From Glycine soja (Eukaryota > Streptophyta > Magnoliopsida > Fabales > Fabaceae): a stretch of DNA of 64,000 nt. The position numbers and the translations under genes are program-made. The DNA is taken from NCBI RefSeq assembly GCF_004193775.1, contig NC_041020.1, positions 50,323,097 through 50,387,096 of the forward strand, written 5' to 3'. The notes under the pieces were generated by a model. That model did not search any database and was not told the DNA's origin. It worked only from the letters and a program-made list of their open reading frames with translations. Positions 1 through 11,329 of this stretch are shown one piece after another (position 1 is the first letter of the stretch; every line of letters begins with the position of its first letter).

Positions 1-180
1 CCTAATTAATATTTATAGATACTTATTTACCCTACACGTCAGTCTTATTACATGAGAGTATACGCCTAATCTTTAGGAGTTGGATTTCCCAAACAAACTT
101 ATTAATATTCAAATGTATTTAAATATTTTATCTATTGGCAGATAATTAATTATCTATAAATTCACATATTATGTACAAAG

Positions 181-300
181 TATGATTATCTTTTACCTTT
201 TATCTATAAACAAACGTTTATCTCTAACATTATCGATAAGGTACGACTATCTTTTACTTTTATCTATAAACAAGTGTTTATCCCTAACATTATTTATAAG
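181..300. repeat. Tandem duplication, two copies of 60 bp
   Basis: Positions 181-240 and 241-300 align end to end with about ten differences. Both copies contain TATCTATAAACAA followed by GTTTATC and CTAACATTAT. The repeat is non-coding and unassigned. Confidence 0.85.
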
Positions 301-1001
301 TGTTTCCAACTATTATCTACAAGTCAAAAATTATATGCAAATGCTACAATAATTTTTACAAACCAAAGCCGATAGTGACACTCAACTAATATAAATACGA
401 GTTTTATCAAACTCATCTACACAATTCCATCACACACAACCAGTGTGTCTCTCTCTCCCTCATACTAGTGTTACTTAAGCATATACATGTTTTAGTTCAC
501 TCATTTTTATTTAAACTTCGTAGTCTTTTTGTTTTGCAGGTCTTCTTTTTTGTCAAAAATATCCCTTCAAACAGATGTCTAAAGTTCAAGATCTCACTTA
601 ACTACGTCCACCCGTGTTACGGTTTTAGATTTTGATAAGAACAACTATTAACGAAGATAATTATAAAGATAACATTGATAAAAAAAAGTGTATATCAAAA
701 CTAAATTTGACATTTTTTATATATAGTTTAGATTTATTGAATAACGAACTAAAAAAAATTACGCTAAAAATACGTAAAAATTAAATTCTATGTATATAAA
801 AAAATTAAAATAAGTAAGAGACAAAGAAATAATGACACATATATATACACTTAAAAAAATCATACTCAACTAATGGAACTGTAATGAAAAAGAGGGGACC
901 AAACTGTTTGTTTTAGTTAACAGATAAAGGTTCATCAGACACCAGTAACAATCGAATTGGTTATACGTGGGGGACAAATCGAATATATATCTTTCGTTTC
1001 T

Positions 1002-1786
1002 TGCTTTCATATTATTTTAAAATAATATTTCAATAATAAAAGTAATAATTAAGTGAGAAAATATTATAATTTAGTACAGTATAAAACTATTAAAAGACAA
1101 AATAAGAGTAAAATAATCTAAAAAAACAAAGTAAAGAAATCGGGGTTTTCCAATTCTTACGCCAAATCTGACAGTAAACCTAGCCTTCCTAAATTATGCA
1201 TGTCTTTTTATTAGGAAACTAGCCCTTACTGGTTCCACTAAGATTAAAAAAATAAAATACTTCAAAAAGTATAAAAATTGTAAGAAAAAATATAAAAAAT
1301 CATTTGTATTATTTTTTAAAAAATTATTTTTTTGGTGAATAAAAGAAGAAGGATCATCTCCATTATTAAAAAAAATGGACATCTTTGTTTTTACTCTCCT
1401 TCCCTGAACACGTGCTGCTATGCATATGCAATAAGTCTTCTCTCATTTATTTTTACTTTGCTCTCTTTCTCTTTCTCTTTCTAATTTTTACATTTAATAG
1501 TAATTTTTTTCAAAATTCTCATTTTGCATATGATTTTGTAATTTCATATGATTTTGTAATTTGCTTCCATATTATTTTAAATAATATTTCAATAATAAAA
1601 GTAATAGCTAAGTGAGAAAATATTATAATTTAGTACAGTATAAAACTATTAAAAGACAAAATAAAGAAACAAAGTAAAATCATCCAAAAAAAATAAGTAA
1701 AGAAATCGGGGTTTTCCAATTCGTACGCCAAATCCGATAGTAACCCTTCCTAAATCATGTATGTGTTTTTATTAAGAAATCTCTTG
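1002..1786. repeat. Dispersed direct repeat, two ~220-bp copies
   Basis: Copy 1 (about 1002-1221) and copy 2 (about 1560-1786) share the same order of motifs: TTTCAATAATAAAAGTAAT, then TTTAGTACAGTATAAAACT, then TCGGGGTTTTCCAATTC, then CGCCAAATC, ending in CTTCCTAAAT. Both lie in the same orientation, offset by about 560 bp. No terminal inverted repeats or coding capacity are visible. A local segmental duplication or two copies of a short element are both possible. Confidence 0.85.
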
Positions 1787-3183
1787 ATTGAGAGTTAGAT
1801 TAATTCATTTAAAATGTAAAGATTAGAAAATAAATTTTATTTTCTTGATAAAATATTTTTTATACAAAGAATCATGATATAAAATTTTTCAATTAATTGA
1901 ATAAAGTGTGTAAATTATTATAATTTTTTTCATACTTTATAATTCAATTTCTACTGATTAAAAAAACAAACTTTGTCAACATGCTGGATTTTGTAATATT
2001 AAACACTAAGTTGTCTTTAGCATATTTAACTCCACAGAAGTTATATATATTGGAAAACTTATATATGTATTTGCTGCTCACAACTTAAAACAGAAGAAAA
2101 AACAAACTATTACAGGATCGCAAGTATTACTTTCTGAACAAAAAAAGTGAGATATGTTAGTTTGATCAAATTATACTGTTTAAAAGTTAAACTTAAAATG
2201 ACATCAAATTAAATAAAAAACGAACAATCAAAATTAGGAGTAAAAGAAGTTCTAATGTTGCAGAAGTGGATAGGCATTAGTCATAATAAAATGAAGGATG
2301 GGGTTAGTTCACTATTTGGCGAGAAGAACCACCTACCAAGAAAGATAAACAAAGGAAGTACAGTGTTAGGAAGGGGCCCATGAGTATGCAGTGTGACTTA
2401 GGGGCCCATAACGATTGACGTTGTGGACAATTTGAAGAGTGAGGGCGCAGGCCCACATCCACTACTATGACCCCTGACCTTAAAACAACCATAGACCATC
2501 CCCCCTTTCTTTCTCTCTAGAGTCTATCTAGGGTACAGATATGCCACCCAGTTTATGTTCTTTCTCTCTCTTGTTTGGTACGACCAACCAAGGCAACCAC
2601 CAGAAACAAAAAAAAACCTAAATATGTTTTTTATTTATGTAAATTAGTATTTTTTTTATTCTATGTAAGTTCACACTTTTTAAATTTTAGTCCATGCGGT
2701 GATGCTTGCTTTTACCCGACTCGATTGTAAATGTTGGATGCAAAATCCTCTACTTGTTCAGCCCAACCGTGCACATCAATGGAAATCTTGCTCGCAAATC
2801 TCCCAAAGAGTCATATTGTGACTTTCTCTTTCAAATATGATATGGGTTAATTGTGAGTTAGGATCATGTTTTTGTCTTTCATGAAAGACAACTCTTGTTC
2901 TGATCTCTCCTATTTCTATTTCCAATAGCATAGTTGTGTAAAAGATTTTGGTTTTCGAGTGACGAGTGTATGAATTTTTTATAATTTTAATGAGATTATC
3001 TATTAAAGTCGTTTGATCCGTGTGATATTGTATTTTTTTATCTTTTTAGATCTCAAAAAGATTAGACGAGCTAATAATTTTTTCAGTTCTTAATTTTTTA
3101 AAAATAAAATAAAGACAATAGCAAATTTTAGCTATCATTATCTAAAATTAATTATTTTAAAATGATTAATGTTATTTTTTATT

Positions 3184-3410
3184 TATTATGTTTTAAAATT
3201 ATTTCTCATTGATATATTAAGTTTTAAAGTTTTTATTTTGATTCTTTATGTTTTAAAATATATTATTTTAGTTTTTTTAAAATTCTAAAATTAATAAAAT
3301 ATTAACGTTTTTAACTAAAAAAATTAAAATAATATATTTTTAAAAATATAAAAAATCATAATAAAATTTTTAAAACTTAATATATCAAAATGAAACTATC
3401 ACACATAATA
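3184..3410. repeat. Hairpin element (long inverted repeat, short loop)
   Basis: The left arm (about 3184-3280) and right arm (about 3312-3410) are reverse complements over roughly 90 bp. The left arm has TATTATG, GATATATTAAGTTTTAAA and ATATATTATTTTAG; the right arm has their complements in reverse order, ending CACATAATA. This structure suggests a foldback or MITE-like element. I could not settle a target-site duplication. Confidence 0.7.
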
Positions 3411-4520
3411 GAAGTAAATTTAAAACAAAAATATTTAGTTTGTAACTTTATATCATGCAAGTGTTAAAATAATTCAAATTTGTACGGGAGGGATTCAATA
3501 TCTCGTCACTCATCCGGCATGCTTCACGTGTCAAGTAATTTAATAGCATGCTTACGTGGGAACATGCGTAGTTTGACTTGTTCCAATATTTTTTGTTAGC
3601 GTAAAACAAGTTACTCCAATAAATATTCACTTTTGATTACAACCTTAAGTTAAAAATAGAAGGGCGTCATCGTAAAGAATCTGAAATTTGATAATGATCG
3701 ATCTCCTAAAAAGTAATGATAAATAAGTAATTTAGCTCATTGAATTTTTTTTTACTGTTGTATATGACTAATTATGCACAAATAAATAATTATGATTATA
3801 TCAAAGAAAATCTCACTCAATTAATTAAATAAGATGTGTAATTGTTATAAATTTTTTGATATTATCTTTAATTTTTATCAATAAGAGAATAACTATCATT
3901 ATTAATTATTATATATCTACATAAATGGTATAACATATTTTACTTATAATACATATATTAATAAGAGTTTAATGTTTATGAGTTAATAAACTATAATATT
4001 TTTATATTATTATTAAACCATAAATAATTGTTTAAATTACTTTAAGATAATTATTTTAAAAAATAATAAAATTATCATATATGATATTTTGTTATTAGAT
4101 GAATGTGTAAAAAAATTTACTCTATCAATACATAATTATTTTTTTCTATTAATAATTAAAATGTTTATTAATATAATTTAGCTATATATTAATTTAAATA
4201 TATAGTTATAGTTTAATTTTCGTTACAAAATTTATGTTAATAAAACATACTTAATAATTAATATATGTTTTTATCTTAAGAAATGTGCACAAGTCTCGCC
4301 ACTAATCATTTTCATTATGCTCAAAATTCCCGGGCTCTAATCATCAGCTTTAGCTCATAAATGATGGTGCAACCACTTTTAGTTACTAACCAACATTATG
4401 GTCTTGATCTTTCGTTTCCGTATCTCATTTGTAGAAAATTGGCTTTTAATATTGTCATGTTAATATCGATTATGATAAAAATTGATGTTAAAAAATACAC
4501 GGTAACGCTTTTGTAAATAA
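3411..4520. other. AT-rich intergenic DNA, nothing recognised
   Basis: The stretch is extremely AT-rich and has no open frame with a recognisable family motif, no RNA gene and no clear repeat boundary. Confidence 0.5.
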
Positions 4521-4524
4521 GATG

Positions 4525-4612
4525 TTATTATTAACATTGATTTTTTAAAAATCGATGTTATGTGTGCTTAAACAACATTGATTTTTTAAAAAATTAATGT
4601 TGTTGGGTATGT
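4525..4612. repeat. Back-to-back imperfect palindromes
   Basis: Two adjacent inverted repeats share the core AACATtGATTTTT / AAAAATCGATGTT. The first is near 4537-4563 and the second, near 4573-4607, ends in ATGTTGTT. A degenerate relative lies about 50-90 bp upstream (ATCGATTATG, AAATTGATGTT). Such subterminal palindromes are common in plant DNA transposons; assignment here is inference. Confidence 0.6.
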
Positions 4613-4646
4613 TATAAAAGAAGGGTTCTGGTGTCCAAACCTTTTT

Positions 4647-4934
4647 TTGTATCATGTCAGTTCTCGTGTTCTCCTCTTCCTCCCTGCGGCACAGCAACTC
4701 CCATTCTCTTCTTCCTCGCTACTCTCATTCTCACTCTCCTTAACGTATGACATGTCCACCGTGCCGCCACCACGTTCTCACTTTGTCACTGTAACTCTCG
4801 TTCTCGCTTTGTACTCTCGTTCTTGCTCTCACTCTCGCCCTCTCGTTCTCAGCTCTACCCTACCTGGTTCTCGTTCTCAGTCACAAAAGGTTAGTTTTAT
4901 ATCTATGTTTGGTTATTTTTGTGTTTGGTCATGA
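4647..4934 (+). other. Unassigned open frame with CTCGTTCT-rich repeats
   Basis: A 95-codon frame is locally much richer in C and G than its surroundings. Its composition comes from imperfect repeats of ctctcgttct/cactctc (about 4790-4880), giving a Ser/Leu/Arg-rich, low-complexity protein. A GTTAGT that could be a splice donor follows AAAAG near 4890. Because it sits directly after the palindromic repeats, I suspect an exon-like piece carried by a transposable element, not a resident gene. No function can be assigned. Confidence 0.3.
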
Positions 4935-7280
4935 AAATGAATGTTAATGAGACTTTATGCTAGTGTGAGAATTCTATCACAACCTTAGGCCCCCAATATT
5001 TTTCTTGATAAGTATATCATTGTTGATTTTCAAAAATAGGTATATGCACTATTGTGTTTTTCAATTCCGTGGCATGTATTTGTTAACTCATTAACAAGTG
5101 CACCAAATTGTCCTAAGTAGTAAAGTAAAATGGAAGTCCAAGTGTCAAGTTCATATGGGCTTTATTTGTACTTAGATTGGTGTATACCCAATTTTTTGGC
5201 AATTCATGAATTAATTTAAATAATTGTGTTAAGGAGCAGTAAAATAAAGTGACATAAAATTAAACTAATTATCTAAAACATGCAAGGGTAAGAAAAACAA
5301 ACATTCGAAGAGGTGAAATAGAAGTTGATTCAGAATACATATATGTTGGGACCTAGCCTACCAAAACTACTCTCGATGTGATGTTAATGATTTTTTTTTC
5401 TATTTAATATTATTCCGATTATCACCTATTTCTACTCATATGCTCTAATCATAATCCCTCATATGAAAGAGTATAATTTCTCTAATTCCTCTCTTAATCC
5501 CTTACGAGATAGACTAGTTAAATTGTATTATAAACATAGATATATATATATAGGCTCAACAATTGCATTTTATCTCTAAAGATGAATTATTTAGATGTAC
5601 TTTTTCAGTTTTTAAGAGATAAACATTTTCCCATGCCTAAATCTTAAAACATACATTGAATATGGATGACCAAATCACAATCAATGAAATTAAGCATAAA
5701 AAAGAGACAATGAAATTGAAATAACATTAAATAGATAGTAAGAATCATAATAATAAAAGCGTTTGATTGTTAGACTTCCAACAAAGGAGAATTTGGTCTC
5801 TCATTATCATGAGAAACTTTACAATTACAAGAGGGTGATGAAAAGAGAATAAGAATGGAGATAAAGGAAATGAATGACTCTTAATGGTTGATTTTCTTTA
5901 TTCCTACATGAATCCTAGCCTTAACTCTGTGTGGGATGCTCTATACTTTTATGACAACTGAATAATGAATCAAAGAATTTTCTCTTGCCTTCTTCCTCTT
6001 TTAAAGATGTAGTCTATTTTGATTTTATGCGACCTCACACTAAGCTTAAAGTAAATGGTCACGCGTTTAACACACACTAAGAACAATAGGAGTACCATAG
6101 GGGCGTAATGATATTCTTCTCAAGTATATATTCATCTCTCATGTGTAGTCATGTATAAGGTATTTCTAATTATGAGATAATTTCTCCATGATATATACAG
6201 CAGGCTTAACGTAATGATATATATATTATATAATTTATTGTGAAATAAAAAGGATGAGAAAGAAGATGGTCAAAAGGAAGGAAACATGTGTGTGTGGTGT
6301 GATTGGAGAGAAAGAGATGGTGACATTGGAAAAAGCTTTAGAAATAAAAGGAAGCACTGAGATGTTGTCTAACAAAAATTTATTGACCAAACGGGCAAAC
6401 TAAATAAAAAACGTATCACCAAATTTTTTAGATAAAATATTGATTTAAAATAAAACGAGCTTGAACACCTTTCATTAAATCAATATGAGACTATTTCGAT
6501 CCATTAAAACTTTTGAAATAGTTATACATATTTTGAGTTGTTTTAGATTTCTACATTAATTTTTTCGTTGCTTATATTCTTCCTTACACTACCTCATCTT
6601 TTTCCCCACTTTTGTTATCTAAAAATTAGTTTATGAATGGTGCAAATGACATTTGTGAAGTTAGAATATGAGTTTATGCTTAAGTTAATTTCAAACGTTA
6701 ATTAATAGGATAAAAGTTATTTTCCATTTATATATTTTATTGTGATCTTATCTCTAATTAATATAAAATTTGGATTTTTTTTAATATTTTAGAATGTGAA
6801 TTTGATCCTAATTCAATTTTAAAAACTAATTTATAGAATAATGATTCTCTTTTACTTATATATATATATACTATATCTTGATTTTGTGTCTAATATTGGA
6901 TTCAATGTAAAGTGAAAATTATCAAATAATTACATGGTTGATCAACATGGTTTAGATTAGGATAATTTTGAGGATGATGGTGTTGTAGGTATCAATGGAA
7001 TAATTGAAACCAAAGATAAACCCCTTTCTTTTGCATAAACCTTGACAGTCTTATATGCCAACAAATCAACAATGATGAGGTGACAATTTGTTTTTGTTTG
7101 GACTATTAATCCGCATAGGACTCTCCAAATCAGAACATCCTTGCCAAAGATTCCGGAGAAGGAAAACTAAAATAATGACACAATGTTGAGAATTTGAGAT
7201 GCTTTAGGCAGCAATATATGCTTCACAATTTCCAAAAGAACTCATTTTACAATTATAGTAAAATATTATTTTATTGTTAG
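4935..7280. other. Intergenic DNA with retroelement-like debris
   Basis: No coding exon is recognised. The segment at about 5540-5850 recurs in diverged form at about 8150-8420 (shared motifs GAGATAAACATTTT, AAAAAAGAGACAAT and TCTCATT). The rest is AT-rich and featureless to the eye. Confidence 0.5.
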
Positions 7281-8420
7281 ATGAGTTTGTGTATTTGATC
7301 CCAAGTAAAAATGGCATGCGATTAAACAATCCCATATCCAATAACCAATATAATTTATATAATTATCTTATTTTGAATTTAATTATTAATGTTATATATA
7401 ACTATCACATTTAATGTTTTATTTTAATTTTTGGTTCATATAATTTGTGTGTAAAATTAAAACTTTATAATTATTAATCAAAAGTTCATAATTAAAATTA
7501 TACTAAAATGCATAAATATATATGTAACAAGATTAATAAATATTAAAATCTTAATAATTATTTTTTAATCATTATATTCTTTGTTCACTTCAGCAAAAAT
7601 ATATATGGCTGTAATTTTAATTGAAATTTATACTTTTTATCTATAATTTTTAATTAAAAGTTATAATGAAAATGTTTGAAAAATATTTAAGGTATTATAT
7701 TTAGAAGTTGTAAAATAAATGAAAACTATTTACCCACAATTTGTTTTTTTATAATAACTATTTACTTAAAGTGAATTAAAAAAATAATTATTAAGATTTT
7801 AATATTTTTAATTTTATTATAAATTTAATTATTAGCTTTTAACTAACAAATATAAAGTTTTAATTTTACAAATAAATGATATAAAAATAAAAATTAAATA
7901 TGATACATTAAATGTGATAGTCGCAACATTAATGATATAATTTTAGAATAAGACAATTATCTAAATTCTATTTGTTTTTCAATATGAGGTTGTTCAATTC
8001 CATTTTTACTTGAGGTCAATTAGACAAATCCTTGTAAAATTGAATTTGGATATTGTAAAATAATATTTATAACTTTCTAAAATTTGAGAAATCAAATAAG
8101 AGCTATATCAAATATTTTGCTTTAAGAATCAAGATGCATAAATAAGGCTAAATAATACTATTTTATCCCTAGACATTGATTACTTAAATGTTATTTTCAA
8201 GTTTTTAGGAGATAAACATTTTTCAATGCATAAAATTTATAATACTACGTGAGCATGTGTGATCAAACCATAAACATGATATTAAGCACAAAAAAGAGAC
8301 AATAATATAAAAAAATAGATAATTATAATCATTACATCAAAAGTGTTTGGTTGCTGAGTTCTCAACAATGAGTGATTTAGCTTCTCATTGTCATTAGAGA
8401 CTTACTAATGCAAAAAGGAA
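5540..8420. repeat. Diverged direct repeat pair about 2.6 kb apart
   Basis: Two same-strand segments, roughly 5540-5850 and 8150-8420, share an ordered series of short matches: a tttatc..t.ta pattern, then AGGAGATAAACATTTTTCAATGC-like text, AAGCACAAAAAAGAGACAAT, a GTTTGGTTG-like motif, CAACAAtGaG and TCTCATTgTCAT. They could be the long terminal repeats of a very old retrotransposon or two independent insertions. No polymerase motifs remain between them. Confidence 0.5.
7283..8050. repeat. Large inverted-repeat element of about 770 bp
   Basis: The left arm (about 7283-7495) is the reverse complement of the right arm (about 7845-8050). Paired motifs include CAAGTAAAAATGG, ACTATCACATTTAATG and TAAAATTAAAACTTTATA on the left, with complements in reverse order on the right. 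The central part is AT-rich and non-coding. This looks like a non-autonomous terminal-inverted-repeat transposon. Confidence 0.7.
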
Positions 8421-8564
8421 AAAAAGAAGTGTGGAAGAGAATGGAGGAAAGGTCCCCGAGTGAATCAATTTTCCCTTGTGCCCTAGCTCCTTATATGGTC
8501 CCAAAAAAACTACCCTATTTCTCCAAGTTTTTCCTTTAAAATGCAGCATAGTCATGTTTTCGAC

Positions 8565-8700
8565 ATTGACTATGCGTTAAGCGCACATGCAAAGTCCAGT
8601 GCGGACATAAGTAACCGCGCGCTAAGCCGCCAAATGCGAGCTAAGTTTGGCCTCCAAGTTGGTTCCTCGCGCTAAGCCTTTGACGCACTGAGCGTGTTGT
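8565..8700. repeat. GC-rich patch with repeated GCG-CTAAGC motifs
   Basis: In a very AT-rich setting this patch repeats variants of GCGCTAAGC at least four times (near 8573, 8615, 8637 and 8668). The next element downstream is unrelated. It resembles internal or LTR sequence of a decayed retrotransposon; I recall similar phrases from soybean repeats, but could not check. Confidence 0.4.
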
Positions 8701-9019
8701 TTCAGTTTTTCAACCCTATTTCAGAACACTGTAAATCAACTAACTTTAGCATTTATCGGATAAAAACTCATAAAAATTAAATTTCTAATGTTTTAACAAA
8801 AAAAATAAAATAATTGTTATATAATTTAAATATTCAAATTACGTATGTATAACAATTATCAATTATGTAACATATGTGTGCTTTGTTTTTTTTTTTTTAC
8901 TGTAATATGTGTGATTTGTTATTCATCCTATATAAGACAACATTAGTCTTAAATGCATCAACTCTATTCACTTATACCCCATTACCACCTAACTTTAAAT
9001 TTTAAAATTTGATATATTA

Positions 9020-9414
9020 GGGTGTGTTTGGTTTGCATTTTCATTTTCTATTTTCATTTTTTGAAAATTGTTTTCATTTTCAAAAGATTAGAATTCTGAA
9101 AACATATTTGGTTTGACTTCTTGTTTCCGGCTCTCAAGAAATAAAAATACTGAAAATACGTTTTCAGAAGGAAATATATTTTTAGATTTGTTTAAAATTA
9201 CATTCTTTGCCACTGTGTTCTCATTTTATCCAAAATGAGGTTCGTGGTTTCAACTGAAGACACTGAAAACGAAATTTTATTATTTTCAGATTTTGGTTCG
9301 TTTGGAAAAATATTTTTACTGAAAATGTTTTAAAAAATTCAATCAAACACATTTCCATCACCATTTTCTATTTTCAATGAAAATGAAAACAAAAAACAAT
9401 CAAACCAAACACCC
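9020..9414. mobile_element. MITE-like element with GGGTGT..ACACCC ends
   Basis: The left end reads GGGTGTGTTTGGTTTG and the right end reads CAAACCAAACACCC, the inverted complement with two bases missing. The interior is built of TTTTCATTTTC / GAAAATGAAAA blocks that also pair across the element. The length is about 395 bp and there is no coding capacity. A TTA precedes the left end, and a TTA occurs two bases after the right end, so a PIF/Harbinger-type TTA duplication is possible but not proven. Confidence 0.65.
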
Positions 9415-10036
9415 AGTTAATAATTCACTCTTGTGTTTTTCTTCTTCTTTTAAGATAAGTTATTCCGTTTAAAAACTTTTATATTATTTTGGTCTTTCTA
9501 AAGTTTAAAAACTCTTATGCTCAAATAATTATTTTTATTTTAATTAATTCGTTAAAATTTAAAATTATACCATACTTGTCAGATTTCATATATGCTTAAC
9601 TCTTATATATTTTTGTGAACTTTGTTTGTTATATATTATATTAAAATCATTATTTTTGTTAAGGAAGTTGAACTTAAATAATTGAGTACTATGAGTTGTT
9701 GTAAATTCTCTTATCCTTGAATTAAATTTCTATTGATAAATAAAATTATTATTTTATTTAAAAGAAAGTTTATAGATATATATATCTTATCATTTCCATT
9801 ATTTTATTTTAAGTTATAGTTTTAAAATTTATCTTAAATGTAAAAAATCCGCATATTTCGTAAAATGTATAAAGAAAATTTTATACAATAATTTTTTGTA
9901 TACCAAAAAATAATTTATAAAATATTTTTGAATTGAGAAAACAAAACTTGGATTATCCATTGTATTGCTTGACATTGTCATAGATAAGGTGCACCAAATG
10001 CTTAAAAAAAAGAAGATATAATTTAGAAAATGAAAT
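9415..10036. other. AT-rich DNA upstream of RPP1
   Basis: I see nothing here except the gradual approach to the RPP1 promoter. No coding or RNA feature is recognised. Confidence 0.5.
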
Positions 10037-10117
10037 TGGGCTAAGGTTGAAACAAATGGGCCCTGAAACGTCGAGGTCCATGAACTGGTTTCCCACTTTT
10101 TAAACCCTCAAACCCTA
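10037..10117 (+). promoter_or_regulatory. RPP1 promoter: site II motifs plus telo-box
   Basis: TGGGCT (10037-10042) and TGGGCCC (10057-10063) are site II-type elements, bound by TCP factors. AAACCCTA (10110-10117) is a telo-box. This combination is characteristic of plant ribosomal-protein gene promoters and supports growth-linked expression of the downstream P1 gene. Confidence 0.7.
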
Positions 10118-10335
10118 GCTAGGGTCGCAATTCACTTGCGGCTGCAGCAGAGAAGCACTCATCATTCTTCGTTTGTCTAAGATCCGCCTTCTCTGAATGT
10201 AACCCCTTTCGCGTCGATTACTTTTCACGATTTTGTTTCAATATTTTGTTTTTGTCATTTGAATACCCTTTATGATTTTATCCTTCTGATTGTATATATA
10301 TATATATTTTAATTATCTGTTTTTGCAGTGTAAAA

Positions 10336-11329
10336 ATGTCGCTCGGAGAAACTGCTTGTTCATACGCAGCTCTCATCCTTCATGAAGATGGAATCAGTGT
10401 AACTGTATCCTTTTGTGTGCCCTTAGGTTTTGCGTTAACGAATTGTGAGTGAATGTTCGAAATAATTTAATTTCTTTGTTTTGGGTTATGTTTTCTAGTG
10501 TTAGTTTAGATTTAATTCAATTGAAGAACCGAGTAATTGGTATTAAATCAAAACTAAAAAAAAGTTTCTGTGAAGTAATTTTTATTGAAAATGTGGTTCC
10601 AATTTAACCTGTATTTTCTTGTTGAGATTCATTTGTAAACAAATTAAATACTGAGCAATGTGGGGTTGCATTTATTTGTTTCAGGCTTTCGGATTATATT
10701 TTCTATTGATGGATTACATATTGAATCAAGTGTAGTGCTGGGTAATTGTGGTTAAAAAAAGATGAAACGTGCATATTTGGTGGAAGTGGGTGGGATGATT
10801 TTGATAACATTTTGTTTGTAAAAGTGGGTCTAAGCTAATACGTGTTTTTTAACTGGGTTTTTTTGGTTTTCCTGGGAGAGAAATAGTGGGTTTTAAGGTT
10901 TAGAATAAATGAATTTGTTTGGATATGGCGAGTTGCTCCTTAAATTGTAAATAGGCCGACAAGATCAGCACCTTGTTGGAAACTGCAAAGGTTCAAGTAG
11001 ATACCTATTGGCCAACCTTATTTGCTAAACTTGCTGAGAAGAAAAATCTTGGCGATTTGATAGCCAATGCAGCAGGCGGTGGTGCACCAGTTGCTGTTGC
11101 AGCTGCCCCTGTTGCTGCCTCAGGTGGTGGTGGTGCTGCTGCTGCCGCCCCAGCTGCTGAGGAGAAAAAGAAGGTTTCCCGCTAGTGAATTTGTTGTTCC
11201 TCCAATTGTTTTTCAATCCTGCTTTATGCTAGTTAATGTGTATCTAATATGAATCTGTGTGTTTCTATTCTATAGGAGGAACCTGAAGAAGAGAGTGATG
11301 ATGATATGGGATTTGGCTTGTTCGATTAG
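10336..11329 (+). CDS. RPP1: 60S acidic ribosomal protein P1
   Basis: This is the P1 component of the large-subunit stalk, which pairs with P2 on P0 and recruits GTPase elongation factors in the cytosol. Coding exons are 10336-10404, 10955-11173 and 11276-11329, giving 113 codons. A leader intron at about 10199-10328 precedes the start. The N-terminus reads [11 protein letters not shown] helical dimerisation domain follows, then an Ala/Gly-rich hinge in the second exon (about residues 60-92). The last exon gives an acidic tail ending in [11 protein letters not shown], the diagnostic stalk tail. Splice phases join cleanly, with GCC GAC AAG opening exon 2. Promoter motifs upstream fit a ribosomal-protein gene. 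The order with the next two plus-strand genes matches Arabidopsis At1g01100-At1g01090-At1g01080. Confidence 0.96.

Larger units (their letters stand above)
1..3183. other. AT-rich intergenic DNA, no gene recognised
   Basis: I see no convincing coding exon here. The stretch holds a 60-bp tandem pair near 181-300, a duplicated ~220-bp segment (about 1002-1221 and 1560-1786) and a small GC-richer island near 2370-2456 with GGGCCC/GGCCCA motifs. The short open frames are AT-rich and show no family motif. Confidence 0.6.

Noticed and set aside
1194..1615. Short Phe/Leu/Lys-rich frames
   Set aside because: They are AT-rich random frames within a duplicated non-coding block, with no conserved motif.
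11025..11252. Gln/His-rich and Gln/Leu-rich frames over RPP1 exon 2
   Set aside because: They are alternate readings of the GC-rich Ala/Gly hinge codons and have no independent support.
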